Below are positions 57,524-64,000 of a stretch of 64,000 nucleotides of DNA, piece by piece. Source of the DNA: JAWCQZ01 sp038869515 [NCBI: Halobacteria archaeon] (lineage in GTDB: Archaea; Halobacteriota; Syntropharchaeia; JACQPP01); contig JAWCQZ010000005.1 of NCBI GenBank assembly GCA_038869515.1, positions 1 to 64,000 on the forward strand, read 5' to 3'. Under the pieces are notes generated by a model that saw only the letters and a list, made by a program, of their open reading frames with translations, was not told the origin of the DNA and made no database searches. A program made the translations under genes and the position numbers. Numbering within the stretch: the first letter of the stretch is position 1; each line of letters opens with the position of its first letter.

Positions 57524-58720
57524 ATGGAGATCCTCTTCATCTGGGACTCCTTCCCCCCCGAGGTCGGGGGCGGGGCGGCGGGAGGCTACGCGCTGGTGGG
57601 CCACCTCGCCCGACTCGGCCACCGCGTCCACGTGGTCACCAAGAAATACCCCTCGATGATGGCCGCCGCCGCCGGCGACTACCCCGTGCCGGAGGGCTCG
57701 ACAGTCACCCGCTGCGCCGGAATGAGCCTCCCGTCCCTCTTTCCCGGAGCGGGCTACGTGCCGAACTTCGCGCGGGCCGCCCTCCGCATCTGCAGGGAGC
57801 GGCCCGTCGAGGTCATCCACGGCTCCTCCCCCAACATCGGGAACGGGGTGGCGGCGCGGCTTGTCAGCCGGGCGACCGGCGTCCCGTTCGTCTTCGGCGC
57901 CCGAGACCCGTGGGTGCGGGTTCCCCCCCCCGAGGGGTTCGACCCGGGCCGCTCCGGCGCCTACATCGACCCCCGGACCCCCGGGGGCCGGGCCCGGTGG
58001 CTCCTGGAGGAGTGGGTCTGCCGGGGCGCCCCGGCCATCGCGGCCACCAATCCCGCCATCCGGGACGAACTCGCCGCCCTCCACCCCGGGGCCGCGGGCC
58101 GCATCGAGGTCATCTACAACGGCGCCGAACTCGACGAGTTCCAGGGCGTGGAGCCGAAGCGCTTCGACCGGTTCACCGTGTTCTACTCGGGCGTCCTCTA
58201 CAAGGACCGGTCCATCGGCTCCATGGTCGAGGCGGTCTCCCGCATGAAGGGCGCCCAACTCCTCGTCACCGGCCAGGGGCCCCCCGACGAGATGCCGGAG
58301 TTCCGAAGGCTCATGGAGGCCGCGCCCAACGTCCGCCACCTCGGCATCCTCCCCCGGCGGGAACTCGCGGCCTGCCTGCTCGGGGCCGACGTCCTCTACG
58401 TCTCCCTCGGAACCTACCCGATGAACCGCTACCTCCTCCCGAGCAAGCTCTTCACCTACATGGCGGCGGGGCGGCCGGTCCTCGCCACGGGGCTTCCGGG
58501 CGGCGACTTGGAGAGGATTCTCCGGCAGACCGGCTGCGGCCTCTTCGTGCCCTCCGAGGACCCGGGGGCCATCGGGGCGGCCTTGGAGAGGCTCCGGGAC
58601 CCCGCCCTGGCCCGGCGCCTGGGGGAGAGCGGTCGGCGGGCCGCCGAGCGGGAGTTCAACCGGGAGTCCCAGGCCCGGAAGATGGCGGCCCTCTTCGAGA
58701 AAGCCGGTCAGGGCCGCTGA
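57524..58720 (+). CDS. Glycosyltransferase family 4
   Basis: The 398-residue protein has the GT-B fold: N-terminal PPEVGGGAAGGYALVGHLARLGHRVHVVT and C-terminal FYSGVLYKDRSIGSMVEAVSRMKGAQLLVTGQGPPDE and a KLFTYMAAGRPVLATGLPGGDLERIL nucleotide-sugar pocket. It probably adds a sugar to the lipid-linked chain started by its GT2 neighbour. Its stop overlaps the convergent kinase-like gene by 13 bases. Confidence 0.9.
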   Translation: MEILFIWDSFPPEVGGGAAGGYALVGHLARLGHRVHVVTKKYPSMMAAAAGDYPVPEGSTVTRCAGMSLPSLFPGAGYVPNFARAALRICRERPVEVIHGSSPNIGNGVAARLVSRATGVPFVFGARDPWVRVPPPEGFDPGRSGAYIDPRTPGGRARWLLEEWVCRGAPAIAATNPAIRDELAALHPGAAGRIEVIYNGAELDEFQGVEPKRFDRFTVFYSGVLYKDRSIGSMVEAVSRMKGAQLLVTGQGPPDEMPEFRRLMEAAPNVRHLGILPRRELAACLLGADVLYVSLGTYPMNRYLLPSKLFTYMAAGRPVLATGLPGGDLERILRQTGCGLFVPSEDPGAIGAALERLRDPALARRLGESGRRAAEREFNRESQARKMAALFEKAGQGR

Positions 58721-59280
58721 AGGCCCCGGAGCACCGTTCTCACCTTTCCCCGGAACGTCTCCAGATCGCCGTCGTTCCGGACCTCCATTCGCGCCCCGTC
58801 CATCGCCCTCCGGATGCCGAAGGCCTCCTCCCGCCGGTCGCGGTCCCGGAAGGCGGTCCGGGTCGCCGCGTCGTCCCCCCGGGCTCGCCTGCGGATGCGC
58901 TCGAACCGGGCCTCTTCGGGGGCCTCGACCCGCACCAGCACCAGCCGGTCTCCGAGCCACCCCTTCAAGTAGTCCACCTCCGCGCCGCTGCGGATGCCGT
59001 CCAGGAAGGCGAGGGGGCCCCTCAGGGCATCGAGCTTCGGCCGGGAGCGGCGGGCGACCACGTCTTGCCCCTCCTCCTCGCGGAGCCGGATGGCCACGGC
59101 CCCCTCCTCCGAGGGCGGGAGGCCCCGGGCGCGGGTCTCCTCCCGGATGACATCTCCCATCGAGACGACCGGGATGGACATCTCCCGCGCCACGGCGGCG
59201 GCCTCCGACTTCCCGGAAGCCTGGAGGCCGACGAACGCCACCACTTTCGGAACCACGGCACTCCTCGGGAGCCCCCGCAT
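58708..59280 (-). CDS. UPF0200 kinase-like P-loop protein (dephospho-CoA kinase relative)
   Basis: The 190-residue protein has Walker A GLQASGKSEAAA near its start, as in archaeal UPF0200 proteins related to adenylate and dephospho-CoA kinases. A VSMGDVIREE stretch and a LDGIRSGAEVDYL Walker B-like region follow. Its substrate is not known; an archaeal dephospho-CoA kinase role has been proposed for other families. An alternative GTG start at 59256 gives 182 residues and suits the AT-rich box at about 59289 better. Confidence 0.75.
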   Translation of the reverse strand: MRGLPRSAVVPKVVAFVGLQASGKSEAAAVAREMSIPVVSMGDVIREETRARGLPPSEEGAVAIRLREEEGQDVVARRSRPKLDALRGPLAFLDGIRSGAEVDYLKGWLGDRLVLVRVEAPEEARFERIRRRARGDDAATRTAFRDRDRREEAFGIRRAMDGARMEVRNDGDLETFRGKVRTVLRGLQRP

Positions 59281-59330
59281 AGAAAGTTTTTTCTCCCGCC
59301 TTCCTCGATGGGGAGCGAGCGACACAGGAG

Positions 59331-61013
59331 ATGGAGCGCAGCGCCAAGGAGTTTCTCGAGAAATACGCCCTCCTGAACGCCGCCCAGTTCGGAACCGCCC
59401 GCGCCGACGCCGTTGCCAAGAAAATCTTCGCCCGGTTCCCCGACCTGCGGAAGGAGCGCCAGGGCGTGATGACCGAAATCGAGGCGGAGGTCTCCAGGGC
59501 GAACGCCCTGGGGACCGAGAAGGCGCGCCGGAGGCTCGAGTCCATCGCCCCGGAACTGCTCGCCCCGCCCGCCCCGAAGGAGCAGAAGCACGGGCTTCCC
59601 GAAATTGCCAAGGGCCCGGTGGTGATGCGGTTCGCCCCGAACCCCAACGGGCCGCCGACCCTGGGAAGCGCGCGGGGGCTGGTGCTGAACGACGAATACG
59701 TCAAGAAATACGGAGGGACCCTCGTCCTGCGGTTCGACGACACCGACCCCGCCACCAAGAAGCCGATGCCCGAGGCCTACGACTGGTACCTCGAGGACGC
59801 GGCGTGGCTCGGCGTCAGGCCCCAGAAGGTGGCCATCGCGTCGGATCGGGTCGCCGACTACTACCCGGTGGCCGAGGAGTTGATCGCGAAGGGCAAGGCC
59901 TACGTCTGCACCTGCCCGAAGGAGTGGTTCAAGTCCTACCGGGACGCGGGCCAGGCGTGCAAGCACCGTGACCAGAAGCCGGCCGAAGCCCTGGAGCAGT
60001 GGAAAGCGATGCTTGCGGGGCAGTTCAAAGAGGGGGAAGCGGTCTTGCGGGTGAAGACCCGGATGGACCACCCCAACCCGGCCATCCGGGACTGGGTCGC
60101 CTTCCGGGTGGTGAGGGCCGCCCACCCGCGGGTGGGCCACAAATTCATCGTGTGGCCCATGCTCGACTTCGAGAGCGCCGTGGAGGACAAGATGCTCGGG
60201 ACGACCCACATCCTCCGGGGGAAGGACCTCGCCGACTCGGAGGACCGACAGAAGTTCGTCTACAACTACCTCGGCTGGAGGTACCCCCCGACCCGCCACT
60301 GGGGCAAGGTTCTCGTCCACGAGTGGGGCCACCTCTCCACCTCAGGAATCCGGAAAGAGATCGAGGAGGGTAAGTACTCAGGCTGGGACGACCCCCGCCT
60401 GCCCACGTTGCGGGCCCTCCGGCGCCGCGGAATCCAGCCGGGGGCCATCCGCAAGTTCCTTCTCGACATGGGGCTCCACGAGAACGACGTCGAGGCGAGC
60501 CTGGAGAACCTCTACGCGGAGAACCGGAAAATCGTGGAGCCCGGGGCCCACCGCTACTTCTTCGTCCAGGACCCGGTGGAGCTCGCCGTGAAGGGGCTGG
60601 AGCCGACCACGGCGGAGGTTCCGCTCCACCCCAACAAGCCGAAGGAGGGGGTGCGGAAACTGAAGACCCACGGGAAGGTGCTGGTCACCAAGAAGGACCT
60701 CGCCGGCCTCGCGCCGGGCCAGAGGGCGCGGCTGAAGGAGCTCTGCAACTTCACGCTGGAATCGAAGGAGCCGCCGAAGGCGAGGTTTTCGAGCAAGCCG
60801 GTCGAGAAGGGGCTGCCGATTTTCCACTGGCTGCCGGCGGGAGTGGGGAAGCCGGTGCGGGTCCTGATGCCCGATGGGTCGGAGGTCAAGGGGATTGGGG
60901 AGCCCGGAATCGAGAAGGAATTGGACAGGGTGGCGCAGTTCGAGAGGTTCGGGTTCGTGAGGATTGACGCGGTGGGGGAGAAGGAGATTGTCGCCTGCTT
61001 CACGCACGAATGA
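59331..61013 (+). CDS. gltX: Glutamyl-tRNA synthetase, archaeal type
   Basis: The 560-residue class Ib synthetase charges tRNA-Glu and probably tRNA-Gln for later amidation. The N-terminal domain (about 90 residues) precedes the catalytic block. The normally HIGH-like signature reads TLGS at residues 110-113 (PNPNGPPTLGSARG), so the usual histidines are absent. The KMSKS loop appears as HLSTSGIRKEI near residue 335, then WDDPRLPTLRALRRRGI. The C-terminal beta-barrel anticodon domain is complete. ACAGGAG lies directly before the ATG. Confidence 0.92.
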   Translation: MERSAKEFLEKYALLNAAQFGTARADAVAKKIFARFPDLRKERQGVMTEIEAEVSRANALGTEKARRRLESIAPELLAPPAPKEQKHGLPEIAKGPVVMRFAPNPNGPPTLGSARGLVLNDEYVKKYGGTLVLRFDDTDPATKKPMPEAYDWYLEDAAWLGVRPQKVAIASDRVADYYPVAEELIAKGKAYVCTCPKEWFKSYRDAGQACKHRDQKPAEALEQWKAMLAGQFKEGEAVLRVKTRMDHPNPAIRDWVAFRVVRAAHPRVGHKFIVWPMLDFESAVEDKMLGTTHILRGKDLADSEDRQKFVYNYLGWRYPPTRHWGKVLVHEWGHLSTSGIRKEIEEGKYSGWDDPRLPTLRALRRRGIQPGAIRKFLLDMGLHENDVEASLENLYAENRKIVEPGAHRYFFVQDPVELAVKGLEPTTAEVPLHPNKPKEGVRKLKTHGKVLVTKKDLAGLAPGQRARLKELCNFTLESKEPPKARFSSKPVEKGLPIFHWLPAGVGKPVRVLMPDGSEVKGIGEPGIEKELDRVAQFERFGFVRIDAVGEKEIVACFTHE

Positions 61014-61029
61014 GCGCGGGGCCTCCGCC

Positions 61030-61209
61030 TTCTCTGCCCGGATACGGAGTGTCGGCATCAACCCCTGCGTCGAGGTCCCCCCGGAGGTGAGCCGGGCCTT
61101 CCACAAGCCCGGGCTCGTCCCGGTGGCCGGGAGGCTCAACGGGACCCCTTTCCGGGCCACCCTGGTCCCCTTGGGTCGGGGCCGCCACCGCCTTTGCATC
61201 AGCGGAGAG
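61030..61209 (+). pseudogene. DUF1905 domain remnant
   Basis: Read in the frame of 61030, this segment gives 60 residues, from FSARIRSVGINPCVEVPPEVSR through GLVPVAGRLNGTPFRATLVPLGRGRHRLCISGE. That is the body of a DUF1905 domain (V-P-V-x-G-x-I-N-G-x-P-F-R-T-T-L). The C-terminal 25-30 residues (the RKALGV...GDTV part) are missing: the frame runs on into the antisense of nucS. No ATG or clear start precedes it, except an ATG at 60964 inside gltX. It looks truncated by the neighbouring genes. Confidence 0.65.
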
Positions 61210-61216
61210 ACACCAA

Positions 61217-61969
61217 TCATCGGACGAATCTCTGCAGCCTCATCTGCCTCTCGTCCTCCACCTCCCCCCTCCCCTCCACCTCCTTCCATTCCAGCCCCAG
61301 TTTCTGCGCCGCGGCCCGCGTCTTCTTCGGCACCCGCGGCGCGACCACGATCCCCCGCACCCGCGCCCGCGGGTTGTTCCTCCGGAACTCGGCGACCAGC
61401 ATGTCCAGCTTGTAGGCCGCGCCGGGCGGCGCCTCGCCGGTCCGGGCCTCGACGAGGACCGGGTGGAACTCCCGGTCGTAGCCGAAGAGATCGATCACCC
61501 CCGCGTGGGTCTCCCGGTGGCGGCGGCTCGCCCGGAACCCCGGTTCGACGAGGTGCGGGTTCCGCTCGATGTGGGCCAGGTAGGCCTCCAGCCCGCCCGG
61601 GTGGGTCCGGATCTCATCCCCCAGAGAGAGCGCCCCCGCGAACTCCACCGTCCGGAAGACCACCCGGAGGCGCTCCTTCGCGGTGTGGGCCTCCAGGGCG
61701 AAGCGGCCCCCATCGTCGAGGAATTCGACCCGGGAGCGGGGCGGGAGCGAAGCTGCGGGCTCCTCCCCCTCCCCCCGGTGGACCAGGAGGGAGCCGTCCC
61801 CCTTGAGGAGGACCAGCCTCCGGCCGTAGCCCATCTCCACGCGGACCCGCCCCGCCATCTCGACCCTGCAGTCGCCCGCGATGAGGACGAGGCTCCGCCG
61901 GCCCGCCCGGTGCGCCTCCCGGGCGAGGTCGCGGGCCTGCTGCGCGGTAGGGGAGTCGGCGAATCTCAT
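61217..61969 (-). CDS. nucS: Mismatch-specific endonuclease NucS/EndoMS
   Basis: NucS cuts branched or mismatched DNA in archaea and some actinobacteria. The 250-residue protein has the N-terminal dimerisation/DNA-binding half and the C-terminal RecB-like nuclease: EAYLAHIERNPHLVEPGF, then GVIDLFGYD with Asp160, VLVEAR with Glu174 and Arg176. The usual catalytic Lys176 (E-x-K) is Arg here, with normal-looking surrounding residues. A Tyr/Lys-rich helix follows. The divergent BtuF-like gene lies 68 bases away. Confidence 0.9.
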   Translation of the reverse strand: MRFADSPTAQQARDLAREAHRAGRRSLVLIAGDCRVEMAGRVRVEMGYGRRLVLLKGDGSLLVHRGEGEEPAASLPPRSRVEFLDDGGRFALEAHTAKERLRVVFRTVEFAGALSLGDEIRTHPGGLEAYLAHIERNPHLVEPGFRASRRHRETHAGVIDLFGYDREFHPVLVEARTGEAPPGAAYKLDMLVAEFRRNNPRARVRGIVVAPRVPKKTRAAAQKLGLEWKEVEGRGEVEDERQMRLQRFVR

Positions 61970-62037
61970 CTGTCCTATTCGTCATCTTCCCCCGCATCCT
62001 CCAAAAGTCCTTTGGGCGGGGGCGCCGATGCCACACC

Positions 62038-62961
62038 ATGCGGATTGTGTCCCTCCTTCCAAGCGCGACCGAGATGGTCTTCCTGCTCGGGCTCGGCGAC
62101 CGCCTCGTGGGCCGCTCGGCGGAGTGCGACTTCCCCGCCGAGGTCCGCCGCAAGCCGGTCGTCTCCCGCCCGGTGGTGGCCGACGGGCCGAGCGCCGAAA
62201 TCAACAAGGCGGTTTCCGGCCACCTCCACGCCGGTCGCGGGCTCTACACCGTGGACCGGGCCCTCCTGGCCCGGCTGCGCCCCGACCTCATCCTCACCCA
62301 GGAGGTGTGCGGCGTCTGCGCCCCGACCCCCGGGACCGTCGAGGCTGCCCTCCGGGGGCTCCGGCACCGGCCCGAGGTCCTCTCCCTCAGCCCCTCCCGC
62401 CTCGGCGACATCCCCGACGACGTCCGGCGGGTCGCGGAGGCTGCGGGGTGCGCCGACCTTGGGGACCGGGCGGCCTCGGCCCTCCGGAAGCGGCTGGCCC
62501 GGGTCCGGGAGCTCCTGGGACGGGTCAGGGAGCGCCCCCGGGTCTTCTGCCTCGAATGGCTCGACCCCCCCTTCGCGGCGGGCCACTGGATTCCCGACAT
62601 GGTCGAGGCGGCGGGAGGGGAGGACCTCCTCGGCCTCGCGGGCCAGGACTCCCGCCCCCTCTCCTGGCCCGACATCGCGGAGCTCCGCCCCGAGTTCCTG
62701 GTGGCGATGCCCTGCGGCCTCTCCCTGGAGCGGGCGCGACGCGAACTTCCGGAGGCGGCCCGCAAGGCGAGCGACTTCTGGCGCGCCATCCCGGCGGTCC
62801 GGCGGGGTCGTCTCTTCGCCACCGACGGCTCCGCCTATTTCAACCGGCCCGGGCCGCGGGTGTGCGAGGGGGTCGAGATTCTGGCCGAGATTCTGCACCC
62901 GGAGCGCGCCCGGGGGCTCGCCCCGGTGGGGTCTTTCGAACCCTGGAGACCGGAGTCGTGA
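62038..62961 (+). CDS. Cytoplasmic BtuF-like periplasmic-binding-fold protein
   Basis: The 307-residue protein has the cobalamin/siderophore-binding fold: RIVSLLPSATEMVFLLGLGDRLVGRSAECD at the start, LLARLRPDLILTQEVCGVC, then WIPDMVEAAGGEDLL and WRAIPAVRRGRLFATDGSAYFNRPGPR. No signal peptide or lipobox is present, and no ABC transporter genes lie near, so it seems to stay in the cytoplasm. Such free BtuF-like proteins occur in many genomes but their ligand is unsettled. Confidence 0.8.
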   Translation: MRIVSLLPSATEMVFLLGLGDRLVGRSAECDFPAEVRRKPVVSRPVVADGPSAEINKAVSGHLHAGRGLYTVDRALLARLRPDLILTQEVCGVCAPTPGTVEAALRGLRHRPEVLSLSPSRLGDIPDDVRRVAEAAGCADLGDRAASALRKRLARVRELLGRVRERPRVFCLEWLDPPFAAGHWIPDMVEAAGGEDLLGLAGQDSRPLSWPDIAELRPEFLVAMPCGLSLERARRELPEAARKASDFWRAIPAVRRGRLFATDGSAYFNRPGPRVCEGVEILAEILHPERARGLAPVGSFEPWRPES

Positions 62962-63013
62962 ACCGATTCGAGCAAACTTGCGGGAATACCGGAATTTACG
63001 ACCCCAACGAAAC

Positions 63014-63024
63014 GTTTTAATACG
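63014..63024 (+). promoter_or_regulatory. TATA box of the first RAD55-like gene
   Basis: GTTTTAATACG is centred 26.5 bases before the GTG at 63045, so the transcript is probably leaderless. Confidence 0.55.
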
Positions 63025-63044
63025 CGCCCCTGGGAAGTTGCCCC

Positions 63045-63746
63045 GTGGCCGACTACAAATTGGGCATCCCGGGCCTCGACGAGACCCTCTCCCCCATCCG
63101 CGGAGGGACCAACTTCCTGGTCATCGGACCCCCCATGACCGGAAAAGAGGTCCTGGTCCACAACGCCACCTACGCCGGCCTCCAGGAGGGGGAGGCCGCG
63201 ATCATGGTCTCCACCGGCCTCAGCGGCGAGGATGTGTGGAAGTGGTTCCAGGCCAACGGCATGGACCTGGAGCCCGCCAAGGCGCGGGTCGGGGTCGTGG
63301 ACTGCGTCTCCCAGACCATCGGCCTCTCCGTCGGCGACACGGAGCGCATCAAGCGGGTCTCGAGCCCGGTGAACCTCACCGGCATCTCGGTCGCCATCAC
63401 GGGGTTCTTCGAGGAGTTCTGGATGAAGCGGGGCGTCCGGAAGGCGCGCCTCTCCATCCACAGCCTCTCGACCATGCTCATGTACTCCAACCTCCAGACG
63501 GTCTTCCGCTTCCTCCACGTCTTCACCGGCCGCATCAAGTCGGCGGACGCCCTCGGCTTCTACGTCATCGAGCAGGGGATGCACGACGACCAGACCCTCA
63601 ACACCCTGAAGCAGCTCGCCGACGGGGTCCTCGAGGTGAAGATGGAGGGCGACCAGGCCCTGATGCGGGCCACCGCCACGGGCAAAATCACCCCCTGGAT
63701 CCCGTTCCGGATCGAGGGGGGCCGGGTCAAGGCCGGGGCCCGGTAG
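63045..63746 (+). CDS. RAD55/KaiC-fold protein with degenerate ATP site
   Basis: The 233-residue protein starts with GTG and has the family lead-in GIPGLDETLSPIRGG. Its Walker A reads GPPMTGKE (residues 28-35): the Thr/Ser after the lysine is Glu. The expected Walker B aspartate is His139 (ARLSIHSLSTMLMY). The rest of the RecA fold is complete. Both changes should weaken or abolish ATP hydrolysis, so it may be a structural or signalling member. A second such gene follows 94 bases downstream. Confidence 0.8.
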   Translation: MADYKLGIPGLDETLSPIRGGTNFLVIGPPMTGKEVLVHNATYAGLQEGEAAIMVSTGLSGEDVWKWFQANGMDLEPAKARVGVVDCVSQTIGLSVGDTERIKRVSSPVNLTGISVAITGFFEEFWMKRGVRKARLSIHSLSTMLMYSNLQTVFRFLHVFTGRIKSADALGFYVIEQGMHDDQTLNTLKQLADGVLEVKMEGDQALMRATATGKITPWIPFRIEGGRVKAGAR

Positions 63747-63840
63747 GGGGCGCGGGCCTCCTCCATGAATGATGGATACCTTTTTGCTTCACCCCCGCGA
63801 CCTGTAGGGATGGTCGGTGGTCGAGGACCGGGGAGTCCCC

Positions 63841-64000
63841 ATGATTGAAACCGGCATCCCCCGGCTGGACGACATCCTCGGCGGAGGCCTCCCGCCCCGG
63901 AAACTCATGGTCTACTACATCCAGCCCGGGGTCGAGGGGGACGTCTTCGGCATGCAGACGCTGGCCCACAACCTCGAGAAGGGCAAGAAGTGCGTCTACG
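63841..64000 (+). CDS. RAD55/KaiC-fold protein lacking a P-loop (partial)
   Basis: The first 53 codons are in the window. The lead-in ETGIPRLDDILGGGLPPRKLMVYYI is typical of the family, but the region where Walker A should stand reads QPGVEGDVFGMQ with no GK(T/S). GGGGAG lies six bases before the ATG at 63841; an in-frame GTG at 63817 is a weaker choice. Together with its neighbour it forms a tandem of probable pseudo-ATPases. The rest of the gene is beyond the window. Confidence 0.75.
   Translation, partial: MIETGIPRLDDILGGGLPPRKLMVYYIQPGVEGDVFGMQTLAHNLEKGKKCVY

Noticed and set aside
1-64000. CRISPR arrays, insertion sequences and prophage genes
   Set aside because: No regularly spaced direct repeats, transposase motifs, integrases or terminal inverted repeats with target duplications were found by eye.

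Overview
The window reads as a chromosomal segment of a very GC-rich archaeon, most likely a Thermoplasmata-like euryarchaeon. The archaeal signs are diphthine synthase, RNase P protein Rpp21, membrane-bound LonB, the NucS mismatch endonuclease, archaeal-type GluRS and GlyRS, a methanogen-type seryl-tRNA synthetase and RAD55/KaiC-like proteins. A TATA box lies about 25-29 bases before many start codons with almost no leader, so leaderless transcription seems the rule. The 5S rRNA gene stands alone, away from any 16S/23S genes, as in Thermoplasma. The taxonomic placement is inference.

Region 1 (1-31 kb) is a housekeeping stretch. It holds an amidohydrolase, a four-CBS protein, GlyRS, a PadR regulator, SerRS, LonB, tRNA-Arg(UCU), a RAD55-like ATPase, phosphopantetheine adenylyltransferase and an ArgC/LysY reductase. 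A 551-base gene-free stretch follows (12374-12924), carrying two tandem structured elements that look like paralogous small RNA genes with their own promoters. Then come an acyl-CoA group (DUF35 protein, thiolase, enoyl-CoA hydratase, acyl-CoA dehydrogenase), a DUF92 membrane protein, diphthine synthase, a site-2 protease, CutA, two giant tandem coiled-coil proteins, Rpp21, an N-acetyltransferase, the 5S rRNA and HisD.

Region 2 (about 29.3-58.7 kb) is a surface-glycan island. It has sugar epimerases, an RmlD-like reductase, an AsnB-like amidotransferase, an FrhB-like Fe-S protein paired with an alpha/alpha-barrel protein, and a glmU-like/glmS/glmU-like operon for amino-sugar nucleotides. It also has two flippase-like membrane proteins, a NodU/CmcH carbamoyltransferase, two radical SAM proteins, a WecD-like acetyltransferase, a DegT aminotransferase, a GT-C type membrane protein, a nucleotide-sugar dehydrogenase, a methyltransferase, a Wzx-like flippase and GT2 and GT4 glycosyltransferases. 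Together they could make activated, aminated, acetylated, carbamoylated and methylated sugars, assemble them on a lipid carrier and export them.

Region 3 (58.7-64 kb) returns to housekeeping genes: a UPF0200 kinase-like protein, GluRS, a truncated DUF1905 remnant, NucS, a cytoplasmic BtuF-like protein, and two tandem RAD55/KaiC-fold proteins whose ATP-binding motifs are degenerate.

Most entries rest on motifs and domain order read by eye; no database search was possible. The most unusual items are the tandem RNA-like elements, the coiled-coil pair, the TATA box shared by 5S rRNA and a protein gene, the degenerate RAD55 pair and the altered catalytic residue in NucS.
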